Below are positions 17,199-25,647 of a stretch of 64,000 bases of DNA, piece after piece (within the stretch, counting starts at the first letter, position 1; each line of letters begins with the position of its first letter). The notes beneath the pieces are model-generated. The model was given only the letters and a program-made list of their open reading frames with translations, was not told the origin of the DNA and ran no database searches. The stretch lies in assembly GCF_001613325.1 (NCBI RefSeq), contig NZ_BDCD01000011.1:62001-126000 (forward strand), written 5' to 3'. Origin of the DNA: Nocardia yamanashiensis NBRC 100130. Its GTDB lineage: Bacteria; Actinomycetota; Actinomycetes; Mycobacteriales; Mycobacteriaceae. The position numbers and the translations under genes are program-made.

Positions 17199-18410
17199 CT
17201 ACCAGGTGACCGGGAGTTCGTGCACGCCGTAGATGTTCATATCGGACTTGAGCTTGACTTCCGTTGCGGGGATGGCGAGTTCGAGGGTGGGGAAGCGGTT
17301 CAGGAGGGCGGTGAAGCCGGCGCGCATTTCGATGCGGGCCAGCTGCTGGCCGAGGCATTGGTGGACGCCGTGGCCGAAGGCGACCAGGCCGCGGGCGCCG
17401 CGCTGGACGTCGAGGGCGTCGGGGTCGGCGAAGCGGTGCGGGTCGCGGTTGGCGGCCAGTAGGGAGATGACGACGGTGGAGCCCTCGGTGATGAGTTCGC
17501 CGGCTACTTCGATGTCCTCGGTGGCGTAGCGGTAGAAGATGTCGGCGACCGAGAGGTAGCGCAGGAGTTCTTCGACGGCGTCGGGGATCAGGTCGGGGTC
17601 GGCGTGCAGCAGGGCCAGCTGATCCGGATGCTCCAGCAGCGCGAAAGTGCCCAGCGACAGCATATTCGCGGTGGTTTCGTGACCGGCTAGGAGCAGCAGG
17701 AAGGCGATGCCGGTCAATTCCTCGATGCTCAGATCCTCGTCCTGGGCCAGGTCGGAGAGGATGTCCTGGGTGGGCTCGGCGCGCTTGCCGATCACCAGGC
17801 CGGCCAGGAACGTGGTCATCGCGCCGAAAGCGGCCATCTTCTCCTCCAGTTCCTGGTCCTTGACCAGGAACTTGGCGGAATTGACCTGGAAGGTCTCGCG
17901 GTCTTCGTAAGGCACGCCGAGCAATTCGCAGATCACCAGGGACGGGACCGGGAGCGCGAACTCCTTGACCAGATCGACCGGCGGGGTCATGGCGGCCATC
18001 GCATCCAGCTGCCGTTCGGTGATGTCGGCGATGTGCTGCTGCAGCTCCTTCATGCGCTTGACGGTGAACGCGCCGGTCAGCTTGCGGCGCAGGCGGGTGT
18101 GGTCCGGCGGGTCCATGGCCACGAACAGGCCGGGGATCTGCGGGGACGGTTCGGTCGCGACCGGCATGCCGGGGGTCTCGTACGGCACGTGCACGATGCC
18201 GAGATCCTGGCGGGAACTGAACCGGGTGTCGGACATGACCTGGCGGACCGCGTCGTAGCCGGTCACCAGCCAGCCCTCGTGGCCGTCGGGGAAGATCAGC
18301 GGGCTGACCGGGCGGGCGGCGCGCAGGGCGGTGATCTCACGGGGCGGGTCGAACGGGCCGGCATTGCGATCCATGGGGAGGCCGTGCGGGACGGGGACGG
18401 TGGTGCTCAT
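17199..18410 (-). CDS. Cytochrome P450 (CYP105-like), copy 1
   Basis: 403-residue soluble bacterial P450. I-helix oxygen-binding motif AGHETTA, K-helix EELLR (ExxR), PERF-like region and heme-ligand loop FGHGVHQCLGQQLAR are all intact. The C-helix segment DPPDHTRLRRKLTGAFT is canonical. Its neighbour 34 nt upstream encodes a 3Fe-4S ferredoxin, the usual electron donor for this class, making a two-gene operon. It is about 75-80 percent identical by eye to the second P450 at 19101-20351, from which it is separated by the YjbR-like gene. Substrate unknown; CYP105 relatives hydroxylate diverse xenobiotics and secondary metabolites. Confidence 0.93.
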   Translation of the reverse strand: MSTTVPVPHGLPMDRNAGPFDPPREITALRAARPVSPLIFPDGHEGWLVTGYDAVRQVMSDTRFSSRQDLGIVHVPYETPGMPVATEPSPQIPGLFVAMDPPDHTRLRRKLTGAFTVKRMKELQQHIADITERQLDAMAAMTPPVDLVKEFALPVPSLVICELLGVPYEDRETFQVNSAKFLVKDQELEEKMAAFGAMTTFLAGLVIGKRAEPTQDILSDLAQDEDLSIEELTGIAFLLLLAGHETTANMLSLGTFALLEHPDQLALLHADPDLIPDAVEELLRYLSVADIFYRYATEDIEVAGELITEGSTVVISLLAANRDPHRFADPDALDVQRGARGLVAFGHGVHQCLGQQLARIEMRAGFTALLNRFPTLELAIPATEVKLKSDMNIYGVHELPVTW

Positions 18411-18444
18411 CGGATGGCCTTTCGGGGCTGCGGGATTGGACGGG

Positions 18445-18654
18445 TCAGACGGTGGGGAGCAGGCGGATCGCGCCGGACGGGCACGCCGCCACGGCCTCGC
18501 GGACCGCCGCTTCGTGCTCGGGCTCGACCTCGGGACGCAGCAACAGCACGCGGCCGTCCTCGTCGTCCTGATCGAAAATGCCGGGAGCGGTCCAGGCGCA
18601 CATGCCGGCGCCGATGCATCGCTCCCGGTCCACTGCGATTGCGGTGCGGTTCAT
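18445..18654 (-). CDS. 3Fe-4S ferredoxin, P450 partner
   Basis: 69 residues, typical for actinobacterial P450 ferredoxins. Cluster ligands are in RCIGAGMCAW and, near the C-terminus, ACPSGAIRL; the middle cysteine of a 4Fe cluster is absent, so a [3Fe-4S] cluster is expected. It carries electrons from a reductase to the P450 encoded 34 nt downstream. The ATG at 18654 and its upstream 36 bp are nearly the same as those of the second P450 gene (20346-20387), evidence of a duplicated promoter. Confidence 0.92.
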   Translation of the reverse strand: MNRTAIAVDRERCIGAGMCAWTAPGIFDQDDEDGRVLLLRPEVEPEHEAAVREAVAACPSGAIRLLPTV

Positions 18655-18690
18655 GGGAATACCGTCGCGGGCGGCGCTGATATCGGCCTG
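18649..18690 (-). promoter_or_regulatory. Duplicated P450 upstream region, copy A
   Basis: This 42-bp block (start codon plus upstream DNA) matches 20346-20387 at 35 of 42 positions without gaps, read on the same strand. The conserved core includes GATATC and a partly palindromic GC[T/C]GATATC[A/G]GC-type site, located 25-36 nt upstream of the start codon. A shared operator or promoter is inferred. Confidence 0.6.
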
Positions 18691-18758
18691 ACACGGCCCT
18701 GACACGGGCATCCGAGCCGTATCCGGCCTGATCACGCCGCTCGAGGTAGGAAGGAACG

Positions 18759-19097
18759 ATGGACGATCTGCTGGCCTACTGCTTGGCCAAACCCGGCGCA
18801 TGGCAGGACGAACCGTGGGAGGGGGATGTCGTCGCCAAGGTCGGCGACAAGATCTTCGCGTTCCTCGGGAGCACGGGGGAGTCCATCGGGCTCAAATGCG
18901 GGCGTGATCGCGAGGAAGCCGATGAGCTCGTGCGCGTCTACCCCGGGGACGTCACCGCCTCCGCCTACATCGGACGCTACGGGTGGAACAGCGTCCGGCG
19001 CGGCGGTGCGGTGCCCGAGGACGAGGTGCGCGAGCTCATCGATCTGTCCTACGAGGCGATCGTCAGCAAACTGCCGAAATCCAAACGGCCGAGCTGA
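18759..19097 (+). CDS. MmcQ/YjbR-family protein
   Basis: 112 residues, the usual size of the single-domain YjbR fold (double-wing DNA-binding-like). Characteristic pieces are the N-terminal LLAYCLAKPGAWQDEPWEGDVVAKVGDKIFAFLG and the C-terminal RYGWNSVRRGGAVPEDEVRELIDLSYEAIVSKLPKSKR. The function of the family is not established; DNA binding has been suggested from structure. It stands alone on the plus strand, inserted between the two P450 copies, with AGGAAGGA as ribosome binding site before ATG 18759. Confidence 0.88.
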   Translation: MDDLLAYCLAKPGAWQDEPWEGDVVAKVGDKIFAFLGSTGESIGLKCGRDREEADELVRVYPGDVTASAYIGRYGWNSVRRGGAVPEDEVRELIDLSYEAIVSKLPKSKRPS

Positions 19098-19100
19098 GAT

Positions 19101-20351
19101 TCACTCGGCGGGCGCGGTCCAGGTGACCGGCAGGGCGTGCACGCCGTAGACGTTCATATCGGTCCGCAACCGCACGTCCGCCGCGGGGACGGCCAGCCGC
19201 AGCGTCGGGAAGCGGTGCAGCAGTCCGGCGAAACCGGCGCGCATCTCCACCCGGGCGAGTTGCTGACCCAGGCAGACGTGGACGCCGTGGCCGAAGGCGA
19301 CCAGGCCGCGGGCCTTGCGGTGCACGTCCAGGGTGTCGGGGTCGTCGAAGCGCCGGGGATCGCGATTGGCGGCCAGCAGCGAGATCACCACCGTCGAGCC
19401 CTTGGGGATCAGTTCGCCGTCCAGCTCCAGATCCTCGGTGGCGTAGCGGGAGAAGATGTCCGCCACGGTCAGATAGCGCAGCAACTCCTCGATCGCGTCG
19501 GGGATCAGCTCCGGATCGGCCCGCAGCGCCGCCAGCTGATCCGGATGCTCCAGCAGCGCGAAAGTGCCCAGCGACAGCATGTTCGCGGTGGTCTCGTGGC
19601 CGGCCAGGAGCAGCAGGAAGGCGATGCCGGTCAGTTCGTCCAGGCCCAGATCCTCGTCCCGCGCCAGATCGGACAGGATGTCCTCGCCGGGCTCGGCTCG
19701 CTTGCGCGCGACCAGTCCGGCCAGATAGGCGGTCATCGCGCCGAACGCGGCCGTCTTGTCCTCGAGGCGCTGATCCCGCACCAGCAATTGCGCCGAATTC
19801 GCCTGGAAATTCTCGCGATCGGCGTAGGGGACGCCGAGCAGCTCGCAGATCACCAGGGACGGGACCGGGAGCGCGAACTCCTGGACCAGATCGACCGGCG
19901 GGGTGAGGGCGGCCATCGCGTCCAGCTGCCGTTCGGTGATCTCGGCGATGTGGTCCTGGAGCTGTTTCATGCGCTGGATGGTGAACGCGCCGGTGAGCTT
20001 GCCCCGCAACCGATTGTGGTGCGGCGGATCCATGGACAGGAACAGGCCCGGGAACTGCGGGGCCGGAGCGGTTGCTACGGGCATCCCGGGGGTCGCGTAC
20101 GGCACATGCACGATGTCCAGGTCGCGCCGCGAGCTGAACCTGCTGTCCGACAGCACCTTTCGCACCGCGTCATAGCCGGTAACCAGCCAGCCCCGATGGC
20201 CGTCGGGAAACACCATGGGGCTGACCGGCCGCCGCTCCCGCAGCCGGGTGATCGCGAGCGGCGGGTCGAACGGACCCGCGTCGCGATCCATGGGCAAGCC
20301 GTGCGGAATATCCGCGTCCGCCGAAACTTCCTGTGCCGTGCTGTTGTTCAT
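19101..20351 (-). CDS. Cytochrome P450 (CYP105-like), copy 2
   Basis: 416 residues, a paralogue of the P450 at 17199-18410. I-helix AGHETTA, ExxR in EELLR and heme loop FGHGVHVCLGQQLAR are intact. The otherwise conserved C-helix segment DPPDHTRLRR reads DPPHHNRLRG, changing residues that normally contact a heme propionate and the redox partner. It has no ferredoxin gene of its own but carries the same upstream 42-bp block as the ferredoxin of copy 1, so both may be co-regulated and share that ferredoxin. Tandem duplication followed by divergence is the simplest reading. Confidence 0.93.
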   Translation of the reverse strand: MNNSTAQEVSADADIPHGLPMDRDAGPFDPPLAITRLRERRPVSPMVFPDGHRGWLVTGYDAVRKVLSDSRFSSRRDLDIVHVPYATPGMPVATAPAPQFPGLFLSMDPPHHNRLRGKLTGAFTIQRMKQLQDHIAEITERQLDAMAALTPPVDLVQEFALPVPSLVICELLGVPYADRENFQANSAQLLVRDQRLEDKTAAFGAMTAYLAGLVARKRAEPGEDILSDLARDEDLGLDELTGIAFLLLLAGHETTANMLSLGTFALLEHPDQLAALRADPELIPDAIEELLRYLTVADIFSRYATEDLELDGELIPKGSTVVISLLAANRDPRRFDDPDTLDVHRKARGLVAFGHGVHVCLGQQLARVEMRAGFAGLLHRFPTLRLAVPAADVRLRTDMNVYGVHALPVTWTAPAE

Positions 20352-20387
20352 GGAAGTACTGTCGCCGACGGCGCGGATATCCGCCTG
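20346..20387 (-). promoter_or_regulatory. Duplicated P450 upstream region, copy B
   Basis: 35 of 42 positions match the region upstream of the ferredoxin (18649-18690). Here the core is the perfect 12-bp palindrome GCGGATATCCGC, 24-36 nt before the ATG of the second P450. It sits in the 41-nt gap after the upstream lipoprotein gene, so this P450 probably has its own promoter. Confidence 0.6.
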
Positions 20388-20392
20388 CTTCT

Positions 20393-22021
20393 TCAGCTTT
20401 CGGGACCCAGGGTGACCACGGTGCCCGGATGCGCGAGTGAGGCCACCGTGATCCGCCCGCCCTTGGCCTGATCGATCAGCTGCCCCTGCCAGGCCACCAG
20501 GCAGGAGGCGGCCTCGGAGTTGTAGGCATTGTTCAGGATCGGGGCCAGGGTGCGCGCCAGCTCACCCTCGGCGGCGATGAGCTGGGCGCGATACGGGCCG
20601 TAGTAGGGCAGAATCGCCTCCAGCACAATCGCTTCGATGCCCTGCACCTGTGCGATGACGGGATCGAGCACCGGCTGATAGCGCGCGATGACCGGCGAGA
20701 TCTCCGCCAGCACCGGCCCCGCCAATTGCAGGATCGGCTGATACACCGAGCCCAGCGCGAACGCCTCCGACGAGAACGGCCCCGCCAGCGGCGCCAACCC
20801 GATCAGCGAGGCCAAACCGCCCTGCTGCTTCGGCGCGGGCCAGCCGAGCGGGCACGCGGGCTGCGTGTTCACGGTCTGGGCGGCGAAGGGGTTGGCGGTC
20901 AACGGCGTCGAATCCCCGGCCGCGGGCGAGGCCGCACCCGGCGACAGCGGCACCGAAGCGCTCGGCGCGCCACCGGTGCCCACCGGAACGGCCGCGCTCG
21001 GAGCCGATCCGCCCGTGTTCAACGGCACGGAGGCGGACGGGACGGACCCGCCGGTGTTCAGCGGCACGGACGCGGCGGGAGCCGATCCGCCGGTGTTCAG
21101 CGGCACCGACGCGCCGGGGACCGATCCACCGGAGCCCGAGGGAGCGGATGCGGCGGGCGTGGAGCCGCCGGTGGTCCCGGATCCACCCGGGGCCGCGCCG
21201 TTGGGTTGAGCCGCTGCGGCCGGTGCGGCGTCGGCCGGTTCGTACACGCCCTCCAGATGCCACACGCCGGTGAAGCCGTTGAACGGACCGCCCGCGATCG
21301 CACTGGTCCACTGGAGCGTGAAGGCACGGGTCTTCGCGTCGTAGGTGCCGGTGGCGGCGGGCCCGCGCGCGGCATCGGCGGCGGGGCGGTCGAACCAGCG
21401 CTGCGAGACCCAATCCCACACGCGCTGCACCTGTTCCGCGCCCGCCACCTGCGCGCCCTGCTTCTCCGGCGGTTTGGGCGCGCCCTGGTTGAACTCCTGA
21501 TCGTTCCAGGACGCCGCCCACGACGACAGATCGGCGGTGAGCTTGCCGTGATCGTTGACCACGGTCGGAGGCGGCACCGCCCGCTGCGTCTGCGGATCCA
21601 CCGGATTGGTGGAGATGCCGAATTCGACGGCGAAGAACTTCGTCGGTTCGGTGATGGACGCCGACAGCGAATTGCCCTGGGCGAAGCCGGGGTTCGGTTC
21701 ACTCTGGTAGCCGCCGACCCGCAGTCCACCGGCCGTTCCCGGCTTCAGGAGCGTGGTGGAGCCGCCCTGGGCGGGCGAATCCCCATTGGGCATATACGGC
21801 CCGTGCTCGGGCGTACCGCCCGGCTGCACCATACGGAACCAGGTGCCGGACAAGGCATCCCCGTTCACGGCGCCCGGCGTGAACCGCAGCAGTCCGGTCA
21901 ATTGTTCGGGGGCGGAGGCGGTTTCACCGGACTCACCGCCGCTGCAACCGGCGGCCAGCACGGTGGTCGCGGCCAGCAGCACGGCCAGCGCGGGCCGCGT
22001 CTTCGATCGGAACATGCTCAT
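20393..22021 (-). CDS. Large repeat-bearing lipoprotein of unknown function (last gene of a three-gene envelope operon)
   Basis: 542 residues. The N-terminus is a lipoprotein signal (hydrophobic LAVLLAATTVLAAGC; predicted lipidated Cys about residue 20). Residues about 40-250 are homologous to the whole of the secreted protein two genes upstream; both contain an ATNPTDPQT-like or STNPVDPQT motif, NDQEFNQGAPKP or NNQVFNQGAPKP, and WTSAIAGGPFNGFTGVWHLEG or its counterpart. This is followed by a Ser/Pro/Gly tract with five 13-residue repeats of the type GGSxPxASVPLNT (about 20950-21150), then a helical C-terminal domain (about 420-542) with two cysteines. Start ATG 22021 overlaps the previous stop (ATGA). 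No known domain is recognised; location should be the outer face of the membrane. Confidence 0.82.
   Translation of the reverse strand: MSMFRSKTRPALAVLLAATTVLAAGCSGGESGETASAPEQLTGLLRFTPGAVNGDALSGTWFRMVQPGGTPEHGPYMPNGDSPAQGGSTTLLKPGTAGGLRVGGYQSEPNPGFAQGNSLSASITEPTKFFAVEFGISTNPVDPQTQRAVPPPTVVNDHGKLTADLSSWAASWNDQEFNQGAPKPPEKQGAQVAGAEQVQRVWDWVSQRWFDRPAADAARGPAATGTYDAKTRAFTLQWTSAIAGGPFNGFTGVWHLEGVYEPADAAPAAAAQPNGAAPGGSGTTGGSTPAASAPSGSGGSVPGASVPLNTGGSAPAASVPLNTGGSVPSASVPLNTGGSAPSAAVPVGTGGAPSASVPLSPGAASPAAGDSTPLTANPFAAQTVNTQPACPLGWPAPKQQGGLASLIGLAPLAGPFSSEAFALGSVYQPILQLAGPVLAEISPVIARYQPVLDPVIAQVQGIEAIVLEAILPYYGPYRAQLIAAEGELARTLAPILNNAYNSEAASCLVAWQGQLIDQAKGGRITVASLAHPGTVVTLGPES
20940..21150 (-). repeat. 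39-bp in-frame repeats encoding the lipoprotein linker
   Basis: Five imperfect 13-codon units encode GGSxPxASVPLNT variants, several nearly identical at DNA level (GTTCAGCGGCAC recurs on the plus strand). Such tracts expand and contract easily, so linker length probably varies between strains. Confidence 0.7.
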
Positions 22022-23055
22022 TCTTCTTCTCCCACGGAGGATTCGGCCGTGGCCGTACGGCGCGGCCGGACCCCGGCCGCTGCGGTTCCGAGCACCAGCA
22101 CGCCGGGAATCAGGAACCCCCAGCCCAGGCCCCGGAAGGCGGTGAACCCGAGCGGCCGGGTGGCATCGTTCAACGCCACCACCGCATCGAAATTCTCGAC
22201 ATTGTCGTTCATGACACCGACCAGCCCGGCGAAGCGCGCGGTCATGGGCTGCCAGCGTTGCTCCAGCGCGGTCACCCCGGTCAGGTCGGCCCCGGGATGC
22301 GCGCCGCGCACCGCACCCACGTACCGGCTGTTCAGTTCCCCGTCCGCCGCCACCAGCGTCACGAAATAGCCCTGCACGCGGCGCACCTGCTCCTGGGTGA
22401 GGATCGGCCGGAAGCCGTCGAGCAGCGGTTGCGCGGTCGGCGCGGCCCGGAACAGTCCGCCGGTGAACGGCAGCAGCACCAGACCCAGCCCGATGATCGC
22501 GGCGGTCGCGTGCCAGCCCAGCGCGCGCCGCCCGTGCCGGACCGAGCGCAGCCCGAACCAGCCTATCGCGATCAGCAACAGGCCCGGCAGGGCGAGCAGC
22601 CACGGCAGTTCGCCGAAAGACGTTGTACTGGAGAGCTTCCGGTAGTTGTCCCGGTTCGCGTCGATGGCATCGACCATGCCGGAGATATCGGCGCGAATCC
22701 CCGGATAGTCGCGGACGAAGGTATCGACCCGTTCGAAACTGCCCGGCTGCTGCCCACTCTCGCGCAGCGCGAGCACATTCGCCCGCGCCCCGTCGAGCAC
22801 TCCCAGATCATCCCGGAACTCCGCGACACTCTGCTCCGTCACATACGGCCGGAAAGCCTCGATCATGGCCTCGCCCTTGACCGCTCGCGGAAACATCCCG
22901 CTCACGATCGGCGCGATCACCAGCACCGCGCCCAGCACGATGAACACCACGAACGGCCAGCGCGCCGCCACCCGCGGCACGGTGCGCGGCCGTTCGATCT
23001 GCGATACGAAATCGGAGTAGGCGGGCAACTCCGAACGCGGCGACACGGTCGTCAT
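22018..23055 (-). CDS. Four-TM protein with internal duplication, unknown function
   Basis: 345 residues. Hydrophobic segments at about 34-54, 151-169, 184-201 and 311-328 enclose two extracytoplasmic loops of about 95-110 residues. The two halves are related: GMFPRAVKGEAMIEAFRPYVTEQSVAEF (about 53-80) parallels GLFRAAPTAQPLLDGFRPILTQEQVRRV (about 200-227), and the TM2 and TM4 segments (PWLLALPGLLLIAIGWFGLR, GWGFLIPGVLVLGTAAAGVR) are alike. It overlaps the genes on both sides by ATGA, so the three products are made together. No family is recognised; a membrane scaffold for the flanking exported proteins is one reading. Confidence 0.82.
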   Translation of the reverse strand: MTTVSPRSELPAYSDFVSQIERPRTVPRVAARWPFVVFIVLGAVLVIAPIVSGMFPRAVKGEAMIEAFRPYVTEQSVAEFRDDLGVLDGARANVLALRESGQQPGSFERVDTFVRDYPGIRADISGMVDAIDANRDNYRKLSSTTSFGELPWLLALPGLLLIAIGWFGLRSVRHGRRALGWHATAAIIGLGLVLLPFTGGLFRAAPTAQPLLDGFRPILTQEQVRRVQGYFVTLVAADGELNSRYVGAVRGAHPGADLTGVTALEQRWQPMTARFAGLVGVMNDNVENFDAVVALNDATRPLGFTAFRGLGWGFLIPGVLVLGTAAAGVRPRRTATAESSVGEEE

Positions 23056-23726
23056 CGCCGGTATTGCCCGGACAGATGCCACAGCCCGGTGAAGTTGTTG
23101 AACGGCCCGCCCACGATCTGACTGGTCCACTCGATGACGAAATTGCCCGCCGCGTCGATGGTTCCGTTCACCGCGGTGGTCTTGCCCGGAAAGCCGCCGC
23201 CCGGCTTCGGCGCGCCCTGATTGAACACCTGGTTGTTCCAGGTGACCCCGAGGCTGCTCAGATCACCGCTCAACCGTCCACCGTCGGAGAACAATTGCGG
23301 CAGCGCGGTCGCGGACCCGGTCTGCGGATCGGTGGGATTGGTGGCCGTCGCGAAATCCACCCCGTAGAACCGCACCGGCGTCGTCACCCGCCCCGACTGC
23401 GCATTGCCGGCCCCGTCGAACGCCGCCCCGGGCTGCGGCTGATAGCTACCGCTGAGCAGGCCGCCGTCACTGCCCGCCGACAGCGGTGTCACCGACTGAT
23501 CGCTGCACCCGGAATCGCTGTTCTGCAGGTAGGGGCCGCTCGCGTCACCGGTCGGCAGGATCATCCGGAAGAAGCTCCCGGTGACCGCGCCATTGGCACA
23601 CACGCCCGGGGCGAGCGCGAACAGACCGTTGAGCGGAGTGGGTTCCGCGTGTGCGGCGGGCGCGGCCAGCACGGTCAGGCCGAAAGCGGCCGCGACGGCG
23701 GCGAACCGGTACGAATTGCGTCCCAT
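23052..23726 (-). CDS. Secreted protein of unknown function (first gene of the envelope operon)
   Basis: 224 residues with a clear Sec signal peptide (MGRNSYRFAAVAAAFGLTVLAAPAAHA, cleavage expected after AHA near residue 28). The mature part is one domain, with the cysteine pair in APGVCANG and DSGCSDQ and the C-terminal EWTSQIVGGPFNNFTGLWHLSGQYRR. The same domain recurs in the lipoprotein at 20393-22021, which lacks these cysteines. It is first in the operon and coupled to the membrane gene by a 4-nt overlap. Function unknown. The 205-nt divergent gap to nadD should hold its promoter. Confidence 0.85.
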   Translation of the reverse strand: MGRNSYRFAAVAAAFGLTVLAAPAAHAEPTPLNGLFALAPGVCANGAVTGSFFRMILPTGDASGPYLQNSDSGCSDQSVTPLSAGSDGGLLSGSYQPQPGAAFDGAGNAQSGRVTTPVRFYGVDFATATNPTDPQTGSATALPQLFSDGGRLSGDLSSLGVTWNNQVFNQGAPKPGGGFPGKTTAVNGTIDAAGNFVIEWTSQIVGGPFNNFTGLWHLSGQYRR

Positions 23727-23870
23727 GACGATTTACCTCGATCGAATCGGTGCTGATGAACTCCAACTTTTCGGACAGCACACACATGGCAACTCGAGTC
23801 CGGGGCAAAGTCGCTGTTTGCGGTCACGGTGAACGGAATCCGGAAAAATCAGCGAATTTCCCCCGAATGC

Positions 23871-23894
23871 GGACCGGCCGCCGCCCGCCGGTCC
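23871..23894. repeat. Inverted repeat upstream of nadD
   Basis: GGACCGGC (23871-23878) pairs with GCCGGTCC (23887-23894) over 8 nt, immediately upstream of the nadD -10 candidate. It could be an operator or a hairpin; nothing links it to a known regulator. Confidence 0.35.
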
Positions 23895-23917
23895 GACACG
23901 CCGCCCATCGCCCCCGG

Positions 23918-23923
23918 TAAGCT
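23918..23923 (+). promoter_or_regulatory. Candidate -10 box of the nadD operon
   Basis: TAAGCT lies 8 nt before GTG 23932, with no ribosome binding site between. This suggests a leaderless or nearly leaderless nadD transcript. Confidence 0.45.
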
Positions 23924-23931
23924 CGCGTTTC

Positions 23932-24567
23932 GTGCATACGAACGGGCGCCGCAAGCTGGGGGTGATGGGCGGTACCTTCGATCCCATCCACCATGGGCAT
24001 CTGGTCGCGGCCAGCGAGGTCGCGCATCGCTTCGACCTGGACGAAGTGATCTTCGTACCGACCGGTCAGCCTTGGCAGAAGGCGGATCGCGCCGTCTCGC
24101 CCGCCGAGGACCGCTATCTCATGACGGTCATCGCCACCGCCTCCAATCCGCGCTTCTCGGTCAGCCGCGCCGACGTGGACCGCGGCAAGGAGACCTACAC
24201 CGTCGACACCCTGCGTGACCTGGCCGAACTGCATCCGGACGCGGATCTGTACTTCATCACCGGTGCCGACGCACTGGCCAGCATCCTCACCTGGCAGGAT
24301 TGGTCGGAACTGTTCCAGCTGGCGAAATTCGTCGGAGTGAGCCGGCCCGGGTACGAATTGAACATCGACCACCTGGCCGACCATCTCCGTGATTACCCCG
24401 CCGACGCCGTCACCATGATCGAGATACCGGCCCTGGCCATCTCCTCGAGCGAATGCCGGCGCCGCGCGGGCGAAGGCCGACCGGTCTGGTATCTCGTCCC
24501 CGACGGGGTCGTGCAATACATATCGAAGCGGCACCTCTACGTGCCGGGAAGCAACGGGAAGGTGTAG
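23932..24567 (+). CDS. nadD: Nicotinate-nucleotide adenylyltransferase
   Basis: 211 residues. Joins nicotinate mononucleotide with ATP to give deamido-NAD, a step shared by de novo and salvage NAD synthesis. The nucleotidyltransferase motifs are [12 protein letters not shown] (residues 13-24, the HxGH motif) and the C-terminal [29 protein letters not shown] (SSTxxR-type, here SSSECR). GTG 23932 ([10 protein letters not shown]) is taken as start on the basis of the nearby TAAGCT box. It heads the conserved nadD-rsfS-gpgP-octT order known from M. tuberculosis Rv2421c-Rv2418c. Confidence 0.96.
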   Translation: MHTNGRRKLGVMGGTFDPIHHGHLVAASEVAHRFDLDEVIFVPTGQPWQKADRAVSPAEDRYLMTVIATASNPRFSVSRADVDRGKETYTVDTLRDLAELHPDADLYFITGADALASILTWQDWSELFQLAKFVGVSRPGYELNIDHLADHLRDYPADAVTMIEIPALAISSSECRRRAGEGRPVWYLVPDGVVQYISKRHLYVPGSNGKV

Positions 24568-24571
24568 CAGG

Positions 24572-24991
24572 GTGAGCGCATCGGTCGAAGCTCTGGAGAT
24601 GGCGAAGGTGGCCGCACTCGCGGCCGACGAGAAGCTGGCCTCCGACGTGGTCGTGCTCGACGTCTCCGAGCAGCTGGTGATCACCGACTGCTTCGTGATC
24701 GCGTCGGCGCCGAACGAACGTCAGGTCAACGCGATCGTCGACAATGTCGAGGAGAAGCTGCGCGAGGCCGGGCACAAGCCGGTGCGTCGCGAAGGCACTC
24801 GCGAAGGCCGTTGGGCGCTGCTGGATTACGTCGAGATCGTGATCCATATTCAGCACAATGACGAACGGGACTTCTACGGCCTGGAACGGCTGTGGAAGGA
24901 CTGCCCGCAGGTGCCCGTCGAAGGGCTGGGGGATCCGCGCAAGACTGCCTCTGCGGAGGCCGGAGACGATGAGGCCGGGGACGACGAGTGA
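24572..24991 (+). CDS. rsfS: Ribosomal silencing factor RsfS
   Basis: 139 residues. Binds uL14 on the 50S subunit and blocks joining of subunits when nutrients are scarce. The DUF143/Iojap core is complete: DVVVLDVSEQLVITDCFVIASAPNERQVNAIVDNVEEKLRE and GRWALLDYVEIVIHIQHNDERDFYGLERLWKDC. The C-terminus is an acidic tail with a repeat ([11 protein letters not shown]). GTG start 24 nt upstream of the core, 4 nt after nadD, and the stop overlaps the gpgP start (GTGA), so the genes are co-translated. Confidence 0.96.
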   Translation: MSASVEALEMAKVAALAADEKLASDVVVLDVSEQLVITDCFVIASAPNERQVNAIVDNVEEKLREAGHKPVRREGTREGRWALLDYVEIVIHIQHNDERDFYGLERLWKDCPQVPVEGLGDPRKTASAEAGDDEAGDDE

Positions 24992-25647
24992 GCAAGATGG
25001 CCGGCGTCCGCCGGTTGATCCTGCTGCGGCACGGGCAGACCGAATGGAACGCCTCCGACCGCATGCAAGGCCAGATCGATACCGAACTCAGTGAAATCGG
25101 GCGGCGGCAGGCCAAGGACTGCGCCCCCGATATGGCGTGCGCCGACCTGATCCACATCGTGTCCTCGGATCTCAAGCGCGCCCACGACACCGCCCGCGCG
25201 GTCGCCGAGCACGCCGCGCTCCCGGTGACCACCGATGCCCGGCTGCGCGAAACCGACCTCGGGCAGTGGGAAGGCATGGACCACCACGAGGTCGACAAGC
25301 TGTACCCGGGCGCGCGCAAAGCCTGGCGGCTCGACCCCACCTGGACCCCGCCCGGCGGCGAATCCAAGCTCGAGGTCGGCGCGCGGGCGCTGCCGGTGGT
25401 GCGGGAACTCTTCGCCGAGCGCGAGGATTGGCCCGGCCGTACCATTCTCCTGGTTGCGCACGGCGGGTTGATCGCGGCGCTGACCGCGGCACTGCTCGAA
25501 CTGCCGCCTTCGAACTGGCCGGCCCTGGGTGGACTCGCCAATACCTCGTGGGTGCAGCTCACCAGCCACGGTCCGAGCTTCGAACAACCCGGCTGGCGCC
25601 TGGATGTGTGGAACGCGTTGGCGAAGGTTGCCCCTGATGTCCTCTGA
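24988..25647 (+). CDS. gpgP: Histidine phosphatase, glucosyl-3-phosphoglycerate phosphatase
   Basis: 219 residues of the phosphoglycerate-mutase-like superfamily. The catalytic loop [27 protein letters not shown] holds the nucleophile His15, [12 protein letters not shown] the general acid Glu, and AHGG the second His. By position and sequence it is the counterpart of M. tuberculosis Rv2419c, which dephosphorylates glucosyl-3-phosphoglycerate on the way to methylglucose lipopolysaccharide. The downstream octT-like gene supports this. GTG 24988 overlaps the rsfS stop; ATG 24997 is an alternative. Confidence 0.9.
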   Translation: MSKMAGVRRLILLRHGQTEWNASDRMQGQIDTELSEIGRRQAKDCAPDMACADLIHIVSSDLKRAHDTARAVAEHAALPVTTDARLRETDLGQWEGMDHHEVDKLYPGARKAWRLDPTWTPPGGESKLEVGARALPVVRELFAEREDWPGRTILLVAHGGLIAALTAALLELPPSNWPALGGLANTSWVQLTSHGPSFEQPGWRLDVWNALAKVAPDVL

